Positions 50,117 through 57,758 of a DNA stretch of 64,000 nucleotides are shown one piece after another. Position 1 is the first letter of the stretch; each line of letters opens with the position of its first letter. The DNA is taken from positions 1 through 64,000 of IMG/VR virus record IMGVR_UViG_3300046001_006061. One strand, given 5' to 3'. Source of the stretch: a virus. A model generated the notes under the pieces. It had not been told where the DNA came from and did no database searches. It saw only the letters and a list, made by a program, of their open reading frames with translations. The position numbers were made by a program, and so were the translations under genes.

Positions 50117-50449
50117 TTATTTGTTTTCAAAAATGTTTTTAAATTCTTCTGCTACTACATATTTTCTACTAAATTCACTATCGGTAAATTCTTTTAGTTT
50201 TAAAAATGAATTACTTTTCCTTAGTGGCGAAAGTTCGTTTTGGTATAAATCTATTTCCATTATTAATTGACAAATGTGGGAATGAAAATTTTCAATTAAA
50301 TCAACTTGAGTAGGTATTGCTGCGTTTCTAATACTATCAATAACACATTGCGGGGCAAAATCTTCTTTACTCCCCGCATAATAAGATTCGTACTCTTTAA
50401 CACAGTTTTCTCTCTGCTCTTTTAATAATTCTAAATAATCTATTTTCAT
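50117..50449 (-). CDS. Hypothetical protein
   Basis: 110 residues, helical with an acidic middle. No family recognised. Co-transcribed with the antirepressor at 50625-51389. Confidence 0.6.
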   Translation of the reverse strand: MKIDYLELLKEQRENCVKEYESYYAGSKEDFAPQCVIDSIRNAAIPTQVDLIENFHSHICQLIMEIDLYQNELSPLRKSNSFLKLKEFTDSEFSRKYVVAEEFKNIFENK

Positions 50450-50625
50450 TGTTCTATTTTATCTAATGTTTTAAATAAATTTCTAAAAAACTTTTTTCTA
50501 CCAACTCTTTTCCAATCACCTTTTTTAAAAAAACATAAATGTATTCCTTTTCGGTCTATCGGATTTCCGCAATCTCCTTCGGCAAAGTTATGGTAGCGTT
50601 CTGTTTTAGGTCTTGCTATTTTCAT
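50446..50625 (-). CDS. Hypothetical basic protein
   Basis: 59 residues, Lys/Arg-rich (KKGDWKRVGRKKFFRNLFKT). Its ATG overlaps the antirepressor stop as TAATG, suggesting coupling. Confidence 0.5.
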   Translation of the reverse strand: MKIARPKTERYHNFAEGDCGNPIDRKGIHLCFFKKGDWKRVGRKKFFRNLFKTLDKIEQ

Positions 50626-51389
50626 TAGTTTAAAAGGTTGTTTTCTATTGGTGGTAATTCTTGATATTTTTGGAATAATGTTTCTTCATTGTTTCGGTGC
50701 ATTTCAATATTTTCTGTTTTAGCCATTGCTTTTACTAAGTTAGCTACATTATCAGCCCATCTTGATTGCTTTGCTTTAAGGAAATCCCAAACACCATTTC
50801 TAAGTACATCATACTTATCTAGTAATAGTATCTTATCATTTTTAGTCATATTGCTTTTAGTTGAAGCCTTGTTATTTAATATGCACCATTCTTTTATTCT
50901 TTGGTCAATTGTATTTGGGTGAATATTTAAAGCATTATTTCTCATACTATGAAATTCAGCATAAACATTTTTTAAATCAGGGTTGTTTTCTACAAATACT
51001 CCCATGTGATTTTTGGTTTGCTTTTCGCACTCGTCAATGTATTTGAAAACTTCTTTTAGCTTTGTAATGTAAATGATTTGTTCAGCCGAAAATAATTCGC
51101 CATTCTCTACTTTGTTTGAAAGTCCAATTAACCATCTGCGAAGTTCTTTTGCTTTTGGTGTTGCTGAAACAATACATATTTCTTTTGCAGCGTCAATTGT
51201 AAATGTGTGGTGCATAGCGGGTGAACCGCCTTTTTCCCCAGTGGTCAGTTTTGAACAGTAGTCTTTTCCTTCTACTAAATCAGCGTAATCTATACACCTT
51301 CTAACCCAATGTCTATATCTTGTTTTTACTTCTACAAACTCATGTAAAGCCCTTCCGTCAACTTGATTATTGCTATCTACTTGTATCAT
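50625..51389 (-). CDS. AntA/AntB family antirepressor
   Basis: 254 residues. VDGRALHEFVEVKTRYRHWV, EGKDYCSKLTT, TFTIDAAKEICIVSATPKAK, LRRWLIGLSNKVE are the AntA/AntB pattern. The C-terminal ~150 residues are helical and unlike the usual KilAC domain. The third antirepressor-type gene in the window and the third with a predicted leaderless message: TATATTTG, 4 bases, ATG. Divergent from the SSB-like gene. Confidence 0.85.
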   Translation of the reverse strand: MIQVDSNNQVDGRALHEFVEVKTRYRHWVRRCIDYADLVEGKDYCSKLTTGEKGGSPAMHHTFTIDAAKEICIVSATPKAKELRRWLIGLSNKVENGELFSAEQIIYITKLKEVFKYIDECEKQTKNHMGVFVENNPDLKNVYAEFHSMRNNALNIHPNTIDQRIKEWCILNNKASTKSNMTKNDKILLLDKYDVLRNGVWDFLKAKQSRWADNVANLVKAMAKTENIEMHRNNEETLFQKYQELPPIENNLLN

Positions 51390-51393
51390 GCAA

Positions 51394-51423
51394 CAAATAT
51401 AATGAAATGTTTATAAATTGCAA
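51394..51423 (-). promoter_or_regulatory. Promoter of the AntA/AntB gene (leaderless)
   Basis: Minus-strand TTG (51421-51423), 19 bases, TATATTTG (51394-51401), 4 bases, ATG. Confidence 0.7.
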
Positions 51424-51441
51424 CATTTTTTTTGAAATAAA

Positions 51442-51472
51442 TTTGTTTAAGTAAATTATTGTGTTATTTTTG
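51442..51472 (+). promoter_or_regulatory. Promoter of the SSB-like gene
   Basis: TTTG (51442-51445), 19 bases, TATTTTTG (51465-51472), 19 bases before the ATG. Back-to-back with the antirepressor promoter, so one regulator could act on both. Confidence 0.7.
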
Positions 51473-51491
51473 TGCTATAAATATTTAAATA

Positions 51492-51890
51492 ATGGCAGAA
51501 GACAAAAAAGAAGGTTTATCCTTAAAAGGGCGTGTGGTTTTGATACTACCCGAAGAAACTATCAATAAAAAAGATGGTGGACAAATGATTAAAAAACAGT
51601 TCGTGATTGAAACCGAAGAGCAGTACGCTAAAAAAGTATGCTTCCAAATAATGAGCGAAAAGTTAAACGTACCTAAGATTGGTACTTTATGCGATGTTAA
51701 ATTCAACATAGAAAGTCGTGAATATAATGGTCGTTGGTATAACCAAAACACAGCTTGGAATATATGGGAACAGAAAAATTCAGCACCTACGCAAAGCAAT
51801 ACGCCTAGTGCGCCATTAGAAAGACCATTAGTGAAAGGTGAGCCTAGTTTTAGTGAAGTAGAAGATGATGGAAATCCGTTGCCTTTTTGA
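51492..51890 (+). CDS. SSB-like protein, DUF3127 family with SSB-type acidic tail
   Basis: 132 residues. The N-terminal OB-like domain (FVIETEEQYAKKVCFQIMSE, CDVKFNIESREYNGRWYNQN, AWNIWEQ) is the DUF3127 family of Bacteroidota. A Pro/Ser-rich linker follows and the C-terminus is EVEDDGNPLPF, matching the acidic DD-xPF tip by which SSB proteins recruit partners. Single-stranded DNA binding in phage replication is inferred. Confidence 0.75.
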   Translation: MAEDKKEGLSLKGRVVLILPEETINKKDGGQMIKKQFVIETEEQYAKKVCFQIMSEKLNVPKIGTLCDVKFNIESREYNGRWYNQNTAWNIWEQKNSAPTQSNTPSAPLERPLVKGEPSFSEVEDDGNPLPF

Positions 51891-51920
51891 TAACTAACTT
51901 ATAATCAGCAATATATACTA

Positions 51921-52139
51921 ATGAGCAACAATTACGACCTTAAAACCCTAAAAGCAGTAAAGCATATTTTCGACACAAATTTGGTCGTTAAGGCTTCGTT
52001 AATGCTTACACAAATGATAGCGGAAGAAGAAACTAGATTAGAGAAACTTCATCACATAAGCGATGGAACTGGTCACTCAAAAGCAGTCCCAACAAATCCC
52101 GATGTTTTTGATTATTGGAGAGAAAACGATATGAACTAA
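51921..52139 (+). CDS. Hypothetical protein co-transcribed with the SSB-like gene
   Basis: 72 residues, helical with acidic C-terminal tail. Second gene of the plus-strand unit ending at the terminator 52142-52178. No family recognised. Confidence 0.6.
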   Translation: MSNNYDLKTLKAVKHIFDTNLVVKASLMLTQMIAEEETRLEKLHHISDGTGHSKAVPTNPDVFDYWRENDMN

Positions 52140-52141
52140 AC

Positions 52142-52178
52142 AAAAAGCCCCGCTAATTAGTTTTAGTAGGGCTTTTTT
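52142..52178. terminator. Bidirectional terminator
   Basis: AAAAGCCC...CTA / TAG...GGGCTTTT with flanking A and T runs, between the convergent ends 52139 and 52181. Confidence 0.75.
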
Positions 52179-52180
52179 GG

Positions 52181-52429
52181 TTAAAAAATTGATAGCTTTC
52201 TTTTTACTTCTAAGTAATCTAAGTCGGCTACAATAAATTCATTTCCGTTAGTGTGTATTTCTACATATTCTTTGTCGTTATCGTTTCGGTCAAAGTGAGT
52301 TCCAATAGCGTTTATGTGGTAGAATGTTATTGGTCTTACATCGCAATCTGATAAAGGATAATCAATATCTAGTTTATTTAGTTCTCTAGTTTTTTCAGTA
52401 GAGTGTAGTATGTTAAATTCAATTACCAT
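52181..52429 (-). CDS. Hypothetical protein
   Basis: 82 residues, beta-rich, acidic (YVEIHTNGNEFIVADLDYLE). No family recognised. Confidence 0.6.
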   Translation of the reverse strand: MVIEFNILHSTEKTRELNKLDIDYPLSDCDVRPITFYHINAIGTHFDRNDNDKEYVEIHTNGNEFIVADLDYLEVKRKLSIF

Positions 52430-52431
52430 AT

Positions 52432-52647
52432 TTAGCTGTATTTTAGAATAATTAGTTTAGCAAGTTCAAGAGCGTCTTTTCGCTCAATTTCTGATTGCAT
52501 TAGGATTACTTCTTCTCCTAAGCCTTTTGTACTCATAAAGTTTATAATCATGCACTTATCGCTTAATACAAAACAATTTTCGCTGTTGTCTTTATTTGGG
52601 AGGATTGCATACTCCGTTACTTCGCAATCAAATTGTATGTTACTCAT
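52432..52647 (-). CDS. Hypothetical protein
   Basis: 71 residues; strands then a C-terminal helix. Overlaps the gene before it by 8 bases. No family recognised. Confidence 0.6.
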   Translation of the reverse strand: MSNIQFDCEVTEYAILPNKDNSENCFVLSDKCMIINFMSTKGLGEEVILMQSEIERKDALELAKLIILKYS

Positions 52648-52852
52648 TATTGTTTTCTTTTAGCTTTTGAAAAATATCTTTAATTGCTTCTATATCGGTT
52701 TTATCATAAGTAATCCACTCTCCACCGTATCTGATAAACATAACGAACATTTTAATAGTGTTCACTAAGTAGGTAACTAGCATTAGTGCTAGGATAATAG
52801 GGCTTGTTATTAGCCTTAGTAATAATTTGTATTTGCTTGAGTATTGTATCAT
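52640..52852 (-). CDS. Small membrane protein
   Basis: 70 residues with one or two close hydrophobic helices (LITSPIILALMLVTYLVNTI, then MFVMFI) followed by a charged tail. Common in Bacteroidota phages, function unknown. Confidence 0.6.
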   Translation of the reverse strand: MIQYSSKYKLLLRLITSPIILALMLVTYLVNTIKMFVMFIRYGGEWITYDKTDIEAIKDIFQKLKENNNE

Positions 52853-52854
52853 AG

Positions 52855-53160
52855 TTATTTGTCCTTTATGAAAAATCCGTTCTCCATTTTCCCCGTTCTT
52901 TTGGCTATTACGTTATAAGCACTTTCTAGGCAGTTTTCTAGTTTTAAACCTTGTAATTCTGCTTGAATAATAATAGTAACTAAAATATCTCCTAAAGCAT
53001 CAATGATTTCTTCTTTATCATTATTGTAAATAGCTTCAATTAATTCTTCAAGTTCTTCCGAAGTTTTGTTTGCTTGTGCTATTGGAGTTGCTTTGTCTAA
53101 AATTCCTTTGTCTGCTGCCCATTGTATTACTAATGGTTCTAATTCTTTGTATGTTTTCAT
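52855..53160 (-). CDS. MazG-like nucleotide pyrophosphohydrolase
   Basis: 101 residues. SEELEELIEAI gives the EExxE metal-binding helix and DALGDILVTI the second motif (D..GD), with CLESAYNVIAKRTGKMENGF at the end, the compact phage MazG-like fold. It probably hydrolyses nucleotides or alarmones during infection. Confidence 0.75.
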   Translation of the reverse strand: MKTYKELEPLVIQWAADKGILDKATPIAQANKTSEELEELIEAIYNNDKEEIIDALGDILVTIIIQAELQGLKLENCLESAYNVIAKRTGKMENGFFIKDK

Positions 53161-53249
53161 TTTCTTTTGTTTTTATGTTCTCTACGCTCTGAAAAATATT
53201 CTATTTCTCTTTTCCAAAGTATTTTTTGGATGCTTGCTAAATTACTCAT
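53157..53249 (-). CDS. Tiny basic protein
   Basis: 30 residues (SNLASIQKILWKREIEYFSE then a Lys/Arg tail). Overlaps the MazG-like start as ATGA. May be a coupling peptide or spurious. Confidence 0.4.
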   Translation of the reverse strand: MSNLASIQKILWKREIEYFSERREHKNKRK

Positions 53250-53257
53250 ATATTTCC

Positions 53258-53512
53258 CTAGTTATGTTTACTTAAAAAATAATCATCCACGATAAAATCT
53301 TCTGTAAGCACCATTTTATTAGGCATCTTAAAGTGTTTCTTTATTGCTGTTAAATAACAAGGCTGTGTTAATAATCTACTGTCTTGTTTGATGTTTTTTA
53401 TCATGCTTACAGCTTTTATCCCAAACTCTTTTGCTAGTTCAGCTAGTTTCTCTTGGTTGTCATCGTGCAACAAGATTGCTTTCGTTTCTTCGGTTAATTT
53501 TGATTGTTTCAT
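53258..53512 (-). CDS. Hypothetical helix-turn-helix-like protein
   Basis: 84 residues from the inner Met (MKQSKLTEE). NQEKLAELAKEFGIKAVSMI looks like a helix-turn-helix; the end is FIVDDYFLSKHN. First gene of the minus-strand unit; divergent from the serine recombinase gene. Possibly a repressor. Confidence 0.55.
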   Translation of the reverse strand: MKQSKLTEETKAILLHDDNQEKLAELAKEFGIKAVSMIKNIKQDSRLLTQPCYLTAIKKHFKMPNKMVLTEDFIVDDYFLSKHN

Positions 53513-53667
53513 TTTATTTATTTCTTTTTGGTCAAGCAAAAATAATATTACCAACCGTAATTGCTAGTAGTATCACTAAAATATATTTAAATATATTTTA
53601 TTTATCTGAATACCAATGCGTTTTTCTTTTGTGAGAATAATTTATTATGAAATACAAAGTAAGAATT

Positions 53668-53675
53668 TAACTTTG
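53668..53675 (+). promoter_or_regulatory. -7 box of the recombinase gene (leaderless)
   Basis: TAACTTTG followed by AACC and the ATG at 53680. No clear -33 box, so activation or weak expression is likely. Confidence 0.5.
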
Positions 53676-53679
53676 AACC

Positions 53680-54363
53680 ATGCAAAACGATGAAAAATAT
53701 GTGGCTTATAAAAGAGTTTCTACCAAAGAACAAGGTCAAAGCGGTCTTGGTTTAGAAGCGCAAGAGAAGGCTGTGAAGCAAATAACTGATAGTGGTATTG
53801 TGATTAAGTCTTTTACCGAAATAGAATCAGGCAAAAAGAACAATAGACCTATGCTTTTGGAAGCAATAAATATGTGTAAGCTACATAACGCTACTTTAGT
53901 TGTGGCTAAACTTGATAGGCTTTCGAGAAATGTTTACTTTATTAGTTCGCTAATGGAAAGCAAAGTTAAGTTTATATGTGCGGATTTTAAAGAGGTTGAT
54001 AATTTCACTTTGCATATATTTGCTTCTCTCGCAGAACGTGAGCGCAAAATGATTTCCGAGAGAACCGTTAATGGCTTGAACTCTATAAAAAACAGACTTA
54101 AAAAAGACAAGGTTTACGTTACCAAAAAAGGGAATACAATTACTTCTCTTGGAAACCCTCTTATGCAATGTAAAGAATACGCTAAAAAACAAATGAGTAT
54201 CGTTGCTTCTAATAGGGTTTACAATAAACGCAATCCTGTTGGAGTAGAACTAATCAAAGCCTATGCTAAAAATGGAATGGCTGCAAAAGATATTAAGGTG
54301 AAGCTGAACGAAAACAGCATTAATTATACGCTTAAAACTATTTACCAACACATAAAAGCATGA
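53680..54363 (+). CDS. Serine recombinase (resolvase/invertase family)
   Basis: 227 residues. The catalytic domain has YKRVSTKEQ with the nucleophilic Ser, then LVVAKLDRLSRN and LAERERKMISERT; the C-terminus (VELIKAYAKNGMAAKDIKVK then a helix) is a helix-turn-helix. The size is that of resolvases and invertases; it lacks the long C-terminal domain of large serine integrases. It may act in integration, inversion or dimer resolution. It cannot move integron cassettes, which need a tyrosine recombinase. Confidence 0.85.
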   Translation: MQNDEKYVAYKRVSTKEQGQSGLGLEAQEKAVKQITDSGIVIKSFTEIESGKKNNRPMLLEAINMCKLHNATLVVAKLDRLSRNVYFISSLMESKVKFICADFKEVDNFTLHIFASLAERERKMISERTVNGLNSIKNRLKKDKVYVTKKGNTITSLGNPLMQCKEYAKKQMSIVASNRVYNKRNPVGVELIKAYAKNGMAAKDIKVKLNENSINYTLKTIYQHIKA

Positions 54364-54452
54364 TAATAAACATAGCACTTGGCATAATAGCCTACGAGAT
54401 ACTTAGAAATTTAATAATTAAAACATGGTACAGAATACAGAACAAAGGATAA
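54360..54452 (+). CDS. Tiny hydrophobic peptide
   Basis: 30 residues, IINIALGIIAYEILRNLIIK then a polar tail. Starts at the recombinase stop (ATGA overlap). Confidence 0.4.
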   Translation: MIINIALGIIAYEILRNLIIKTWYRIQNKG

Positions 54453-54454
54453 TA

Positions 54455-54661
54455 ATGGAATACTTAAACCCGAAAGACAAAGCAGAAAAATTAGTTTAGA
54501 CTTATTTGCCAATGCTAGAAGGTTGGACAGACGATAAGAAATCACTCATAGCTAAGAAATGTGCTTTAAGCGCAGTAGCTTTTGCTAGAGAAAACCCGCT
54601 TAATTCAGATGGCTATAATAATTATCTTGACCAAATACGAAACGAAATAGAGGTACTTTAA
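54455..54661 (+). pseudogene. Broken small phage gene, in-frame amber stop
   Basis: The frame starts MEYLNPKDKAEKLV, hits TAG at 54497-54499 and continues open for 53 codons (TYLPMLEGWTDDKKSLIAKK, CALSAVAFARENP) to TAA at 54659-54661. Together the two parts match the layout of a common Bacteroidota phage protein (start -YL-PKEKAEEL, middle -AKKCAL-AV). One base change would restore it. TAG is used as a stop elsewhere here, so recoding is unlikely. Confidence 0.55.
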
Positions 54662-55161
54662 ACTAATTCGTGAATATAATTGTAATTCTCAATATTCGCA
54701 GTTCTTGTTATAAAGTTCAGTCTTAAATTGTAAAACTCAACCATTTTGTCTTGAATTTCCCAAGCTAAATCAGCGCAGTAGGCTTTTGGATTTATTCTTA
54801 CATTCCCCGCCATTTGGTCAAATACTAATGGACTTTCGGAAAATAAATTAATCTTCGCTTCTACTAAATCGTTTGAAATAAAATAATCAAATATTCTGCT
54901 AATTGCTGTATAGGTAAGCGAAAACTCACTAATTCCTTCGTGATAATGTACTTGGCTTCTATCTTGTTTAATAATTTCATTCTTTGATTTTATTGTGTAA
55001 GCCCAAGCAAAAAACTCTTCATTTTTTCTTTGGTAGTATCTGAATGAAATAAAACAATTGTAGTCTGCATCTTCTAAAGGGCAAAACGAGAATAGATTGA
55101 AGATTATATTTAGCTTCTTCTTCCTTTTAGGTCGTTGTGGTTTTACGAATAATTTCGACAT
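54658..55161 (-). CDS. RNase H-like fold protein (uncertain)
   Basis: 167 residues from MSKLFVKP. ISEFSLTYTAISRIFDYFIS and EAKINLFSESPLVFDQMAGN recall helix A (with its Glu) and the SDS-containing strand of RNase H-like proteins, with Glu replacing the usual Asp. The first catalytic Asp is not clear, so it may be inactive. Related small proteins are found in flavobacteria. Confidence 0.4.
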   Translation of the reverse strand: MSKLFVKPQRPKRKKKLNIIFNLFSFCPLEDADYNCFISFRYYQRKNEEFFAWAYTIKSKNEIIKQDRSQVHYHEGISEFSLTYTAISRIFDYFISNDLVEAKINLFSESPLVFDQMAGNVRINPKAYCADLAWEIQDKMVEFYNLRLNFITRTANIENYNYIHELV

Positions 55162-55174
55162 AGTGTATTTTTTA

Positions 55175-55205
55175 TTTGCATTGTTTAAAATAAATATTAT
55201 ATTTG
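55175..55205 (+). promoter_or_regulatory. Promoter of the structured small RNA, copy 2
   Basis: TTTG (55175-55178), 19 bases, TATATTTG (55198-55205). Full consensus match. Confidence 0.7.
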
Positions 55206-55211
55206 CTGTGT

Positions 55212-55305
55212 TGTTAAGGGTAGGACTAAAACACAAGATATTACATTACAAGGTTTGAGCAATTAAACCGAAAGCCTCAAAGTCCTACCCTTTAAGGCTT
55301 TTTTT
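55212..55305 (+). ncRNA. Candidate structured small RNA, copy 2
   Basis: About 94 nt. 5' arm AAGGGTAGGACT (55216-55227) pairs with AGTCCTACCCTT (55281-55292), which is in the loop of the terminator AAAGCCT (55271-55277) / AGGCTTT (55295-55301) followed by T-run. GTTGTTA precedes the arm and AACACAAGA (55230-55238) follows it, as in copy 1. No convincing reading frame inside. Confidence 0.65.
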
Positions 55306-55451
55306 ACGCCTACTTCAAAAACGCTTCCATTGGTCTGTGGCGAGGTTATATACCATTCGCTAATTACGATTACCAAATTATTTCTTTTAAATTTAAAGCA
55401 TGGATGTAACATTTTCCTTTTAAAGCCAAAACCGATTCCTATTGAGTTCAT
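55263..55451 (-). CDS. Doubtful small frame antisense to the RNA end
   Basis: 62 residues (CFKFKRNNLVIVISEWYITS). Its 3' end overlaps the terminator of the small RNA. No supporting context; may not be a gene. Confidence 0.2.
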   Translation of the reverse strand: MNSIGIGFGFKRKMLHPCFKFKRNNLVIVISEWYITSPQTNGSVFEVGVKKALKGRTLRLSV

Positions 55452-55568
55452 TATACGATAGACATTTTGAGTAAGAGTGTTACTTCTTTAGGGGTAGGGG
55501 TAACATTTTTACTTACCTACCTCAAACCTTTAAATTATTACCGATATACTTGGATTATAAATGTTTTA
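55452..55568. other. Gene-free stretch
   Basis: About 120 bases between the doubtful small frame and the next terminator. Pyrimidine-rich near 55488-55525 on the plus strand; nothing else recognised. Confidence 0.3.
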
Positions 55569-55570
55569 AA

Positions 55571-55600
55571 AAAGCCCTAAATAGTTAAATCTAGGGCTTT
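55571..55600 (-). terminator. Terminator after the 55612-56769 gene
   Basis: AAAGCCCTA (55571-55579) / TAGGGCTTT (55592-55600), 12-base loop; the minus-strand copy is followed by T6, 11 bases after the stop. Confidence 0.75.
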
Positions 55601-55611
55601 CTGTGTGAGTG

Positions 55612-56769
55612 TTATAAAGAAAACTCTATATTTTTGAGTTTAGTTTTAGCGTTAAAAACATCAATGAACATTATTTTTTCAGTTTCATTGTAAGCGTTTG
55701 CTTCAACTTTTATCTTGTCTTTAAGGTTATCGAAAGTCGCCTTTCCTTTATGTTTTTCTAAGCGTTCAATACATTTGTCAACTGCTTGAGTAATTTCCTC
55801 TACAATATCTGTATTGGTTTCAATTACAGCTTCTTCTTCAACGTGTCCACTTTCTTGTGCGCCTAATTCAATGTCTATTTTATCGGACACTTCTTCGCTT
55901 GTAAGTTTCCCCTGTGTTGCTGCTAAAAGATAATCGAACACCTTAGTATTGGTTTTAAAGAAGTAAATTACTTCTGTTTCGTCTTTACCAATTATTTGTT
56001 CTCCAAAATAGTAGTTACCGTTTTTAAAAGTGATAATTGGATTACTGCCTTTTTTAAGTTCTGTAATTGCTTTCCTAAACACAATTAGATATTGGCTTTC
56101 GTTTTTCTTTGAAACAAAGTCAACAAATCTTTTTGGTGAATGATTGATAAATTCTTTGGCTTTATTGTAGTTCACCATTGGTTCGTTTAGCTGTGGTTTA
56201 ATGGCTAAGTTTAGTCCGAAACAAATATCTACAAGTTCTGTAAAGTCTTTTGATTCTATGCAAGTATCGTAGATTTCGTCTAATAATAAAATTGCTTTTG
56301 TTTGCTCACGATTGGTATTAAACGCTTTTTCTTCAATTGCTGTTTCATCAACCAATACAAAGTTAATTCCTCTTGTAAGTCCTACGCTAAAGTTTATGTT
56401 TAACTGCTCTTTTGTTACTGAATGATACTCTGCAACTAATGGGTGTAATTTAACAAACTTAACTAAGTTCTGCATTTTTACAGCTTGGTTTCTTTCCATT
56501 TCATTATCCATTTTGGCAATGTCGTGGGCTTCGGGAACGTGAATTAAACCCCAAGAGAATTTATCCACTTTGTCTAGTAAAGGGATTTGCAAAAATGTTG
56601 AAAGTTTAAAGTTCCAAATTTCGCCTACTTTTCGAGTATGTTCTACTCCTTTTTTAATTTCTCCTGTTGTAAGGATAGTGTAATACTGTCCATCTTTTCT
56701 TTGGCAACTTCCATCTAAAATTGCACCTTTACGGTTTCTCTGTGTGTAATACAGTCGGTATGTTCTCAT
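55612..56769 (-). CDS. Probable virion protein
   Basis: 385 residues from MRTYRLYYTQ; the longer start at 56802 is not excluded. Beta-rich N-terminal half (GQYYTILTTGEIKKG, IWNFKLSTFLQIPLL), acidic helical C-terminal third. It is in line with the 1950-residue virion gene. Its probable promoter (58013-58043) is now cut off from it by a 1.15-kb integron-type cassette. Confidence 0.5.
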   Translation of the reverse strand: MRTYRLYYTQRNRKGAILDGSCQRKDGQYYTILTTGEIKKGVEHTRKVGEIWNFKLSTFLQIPLLDKVDKFSWGLIHVPEAHDIAKMDNEMERNQAVKMQNLVKFVKLHPLVAEYHSVTKEQLNINFSVGLTRGINFVLVDETAIEEKAFNTNREQTKAILLLDEIYDTCIESKDFTELVDICFGLNLAIKPQLNEPMVNYNKAKEFINHSPKRFVDFVSKKNESQYLIVFRKAITELKKGSNPIITFKNGNYYFGEQIIGKDETEVIYFFKTNTKVFDYLLAATQGKLTSEEVSDKIDIELGAQESGHVEEEAVIETNTDIVEEITQAVDKCIERLEKHKGKATFDNLKDKIKVEANAYNETEKIMFIDVFNAKTKLKNIEFSL

Positions 56770-56884
56770 TGTTTTTTTATGTCGTTTTTCTTGACGTTTC
56801 AAATATATAAATAAAAAATGCTATATGCAATTTTTTTCAAAAACTTCACATAGCTTCTGTTAGCTGCCACCTTTAGGACAGAGT

Positions 56885-57490
56885 ATGAGAGACAATAAAG
56901 GACAATTAGAATTATTAGGTTTCTTAAAAGACAACTACCATAACGGAGATGTTAATATTGCGCCTATTCTGAAAAAAATAAGCGAATTACATAATTTTGA
57001 CTACAACGACATAAAAACGTATTGTCTAAATCCATTAAGAGATAAGGGTTATATGAAAGACTGTAATTATAGCGACTTGGGTGGTTTAAATAAAAGTATT
57101 CGGGCTACTTATGACAATACAAGAATACTTACTTGTTTGACGGAAAAGGGATATAATTATTTATTTAATTTAGACAATCATGAATTATCTAAACAGCTAT
57201 CACTATCCACGTTAGAAACGAACAAGGCTATAAAGACTGCAAGTATAATTCAATGGGTTGCTGCGGTTTCCACTGTTTTAATTATTTCCGCTAATTGTAT
57301 AATTGATTTTTTAAATTACGACTTTAACAAAGCAACACATCATACATCATATATGCAACAGCAGAAAGACTCGACAGACAAAGAAGCTCAAAAAAGACTA
57401 CTCGACACACTGCATATTTATCGCCATCAAATTGACAGTCTTGTGTTATTGGGTAAGACAAAAAAGCAAGTATTTTCCAAACCAAAATAG
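56885..57490 (+). CDS. Cassette gene: membrane-anchored winged-helix protein
   Basis: 201 residues. N-terminal ~95 residues look like a winged-helix domain (LLGFLKDNYHNGD, NPLRDKGYMKD, ILTCLTEKGYNYLFN). A hydrophobic helix (AAVSTVLIISANCIIDFL) lies near residues 124-141, then a helical tail. Such small winged-helix/membrane proteins occur as accessory genes; a defence or exclusion role is only a guess. Starts about 25 bases into the cassette. Confidence 0.6.
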   Translation: MRDNKGQLELLGFLKDNYHNGDVNIAPILKKISELHNFDYNDIKTYCLNPLRDKGYMKDCNYSDLGGLNKSIRATYDNTRILTCLTEKGYNYLFNLDNHELSKQLSLSTLETNKAIKTASIIQWVAAVSTVLIISANCIIDFLNYDFNKATHHTSYMQQQKDSTDKEAQKRLLDTLHIYRHQIDSLVLLGKTKKQVFSKPK

Positions 57491-57551
57491 TGTGTGCCGA
57501 CAACGTAAAACGACACTCATTAACTAAACTCACACTTAAACAAAAAACAAT

Positions 57552-57758
57552 ATGACAACAAAATTTAAAATTGGCGACACTGTTAAACTAAAATCAGGCA
57601 GCCCAGTAATGACAATTACCAATACAAAGGTTTGGAAAAGAGTTGAAAAGAAACTTGATTGGGACGAAACTTATGCTGAATGCACTTGGTTTGACATCGA
57701 CAACAAATCACATACAAAAGAGTTTCCAAAAGACGCTTTAGAAAAAATTAACGACTAA
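57552..57758 (+). CDS. Cassette gene: DUF2158-type protein
   Basis: 68 residues. FKIGDTVKLKSGSPVMTITN then CTWFDIDNKSHTKEFPKDAL follows the DUF2158 (YodC-like) pattern: a KIGD-V-LKSG start, CxWF middle and FP-x-L end. Small, beta-barrel-like, function unknown; frequently found in accessory regions. Confidence 0.75.
   Translation: MTTKFKIGDTVKLKSGSPVMTITNTKVWKRVEKKLDWDETYAECTWFDIDNKSHTKEFPKDALEKIND

Noticed and set aside
54455-54661. Genetic code with TAG as a sense codon (seen in some crAss-like phages)
   Set aside because: TAG ends the portal gene and several small genes cleanly, so it works as a stop here.
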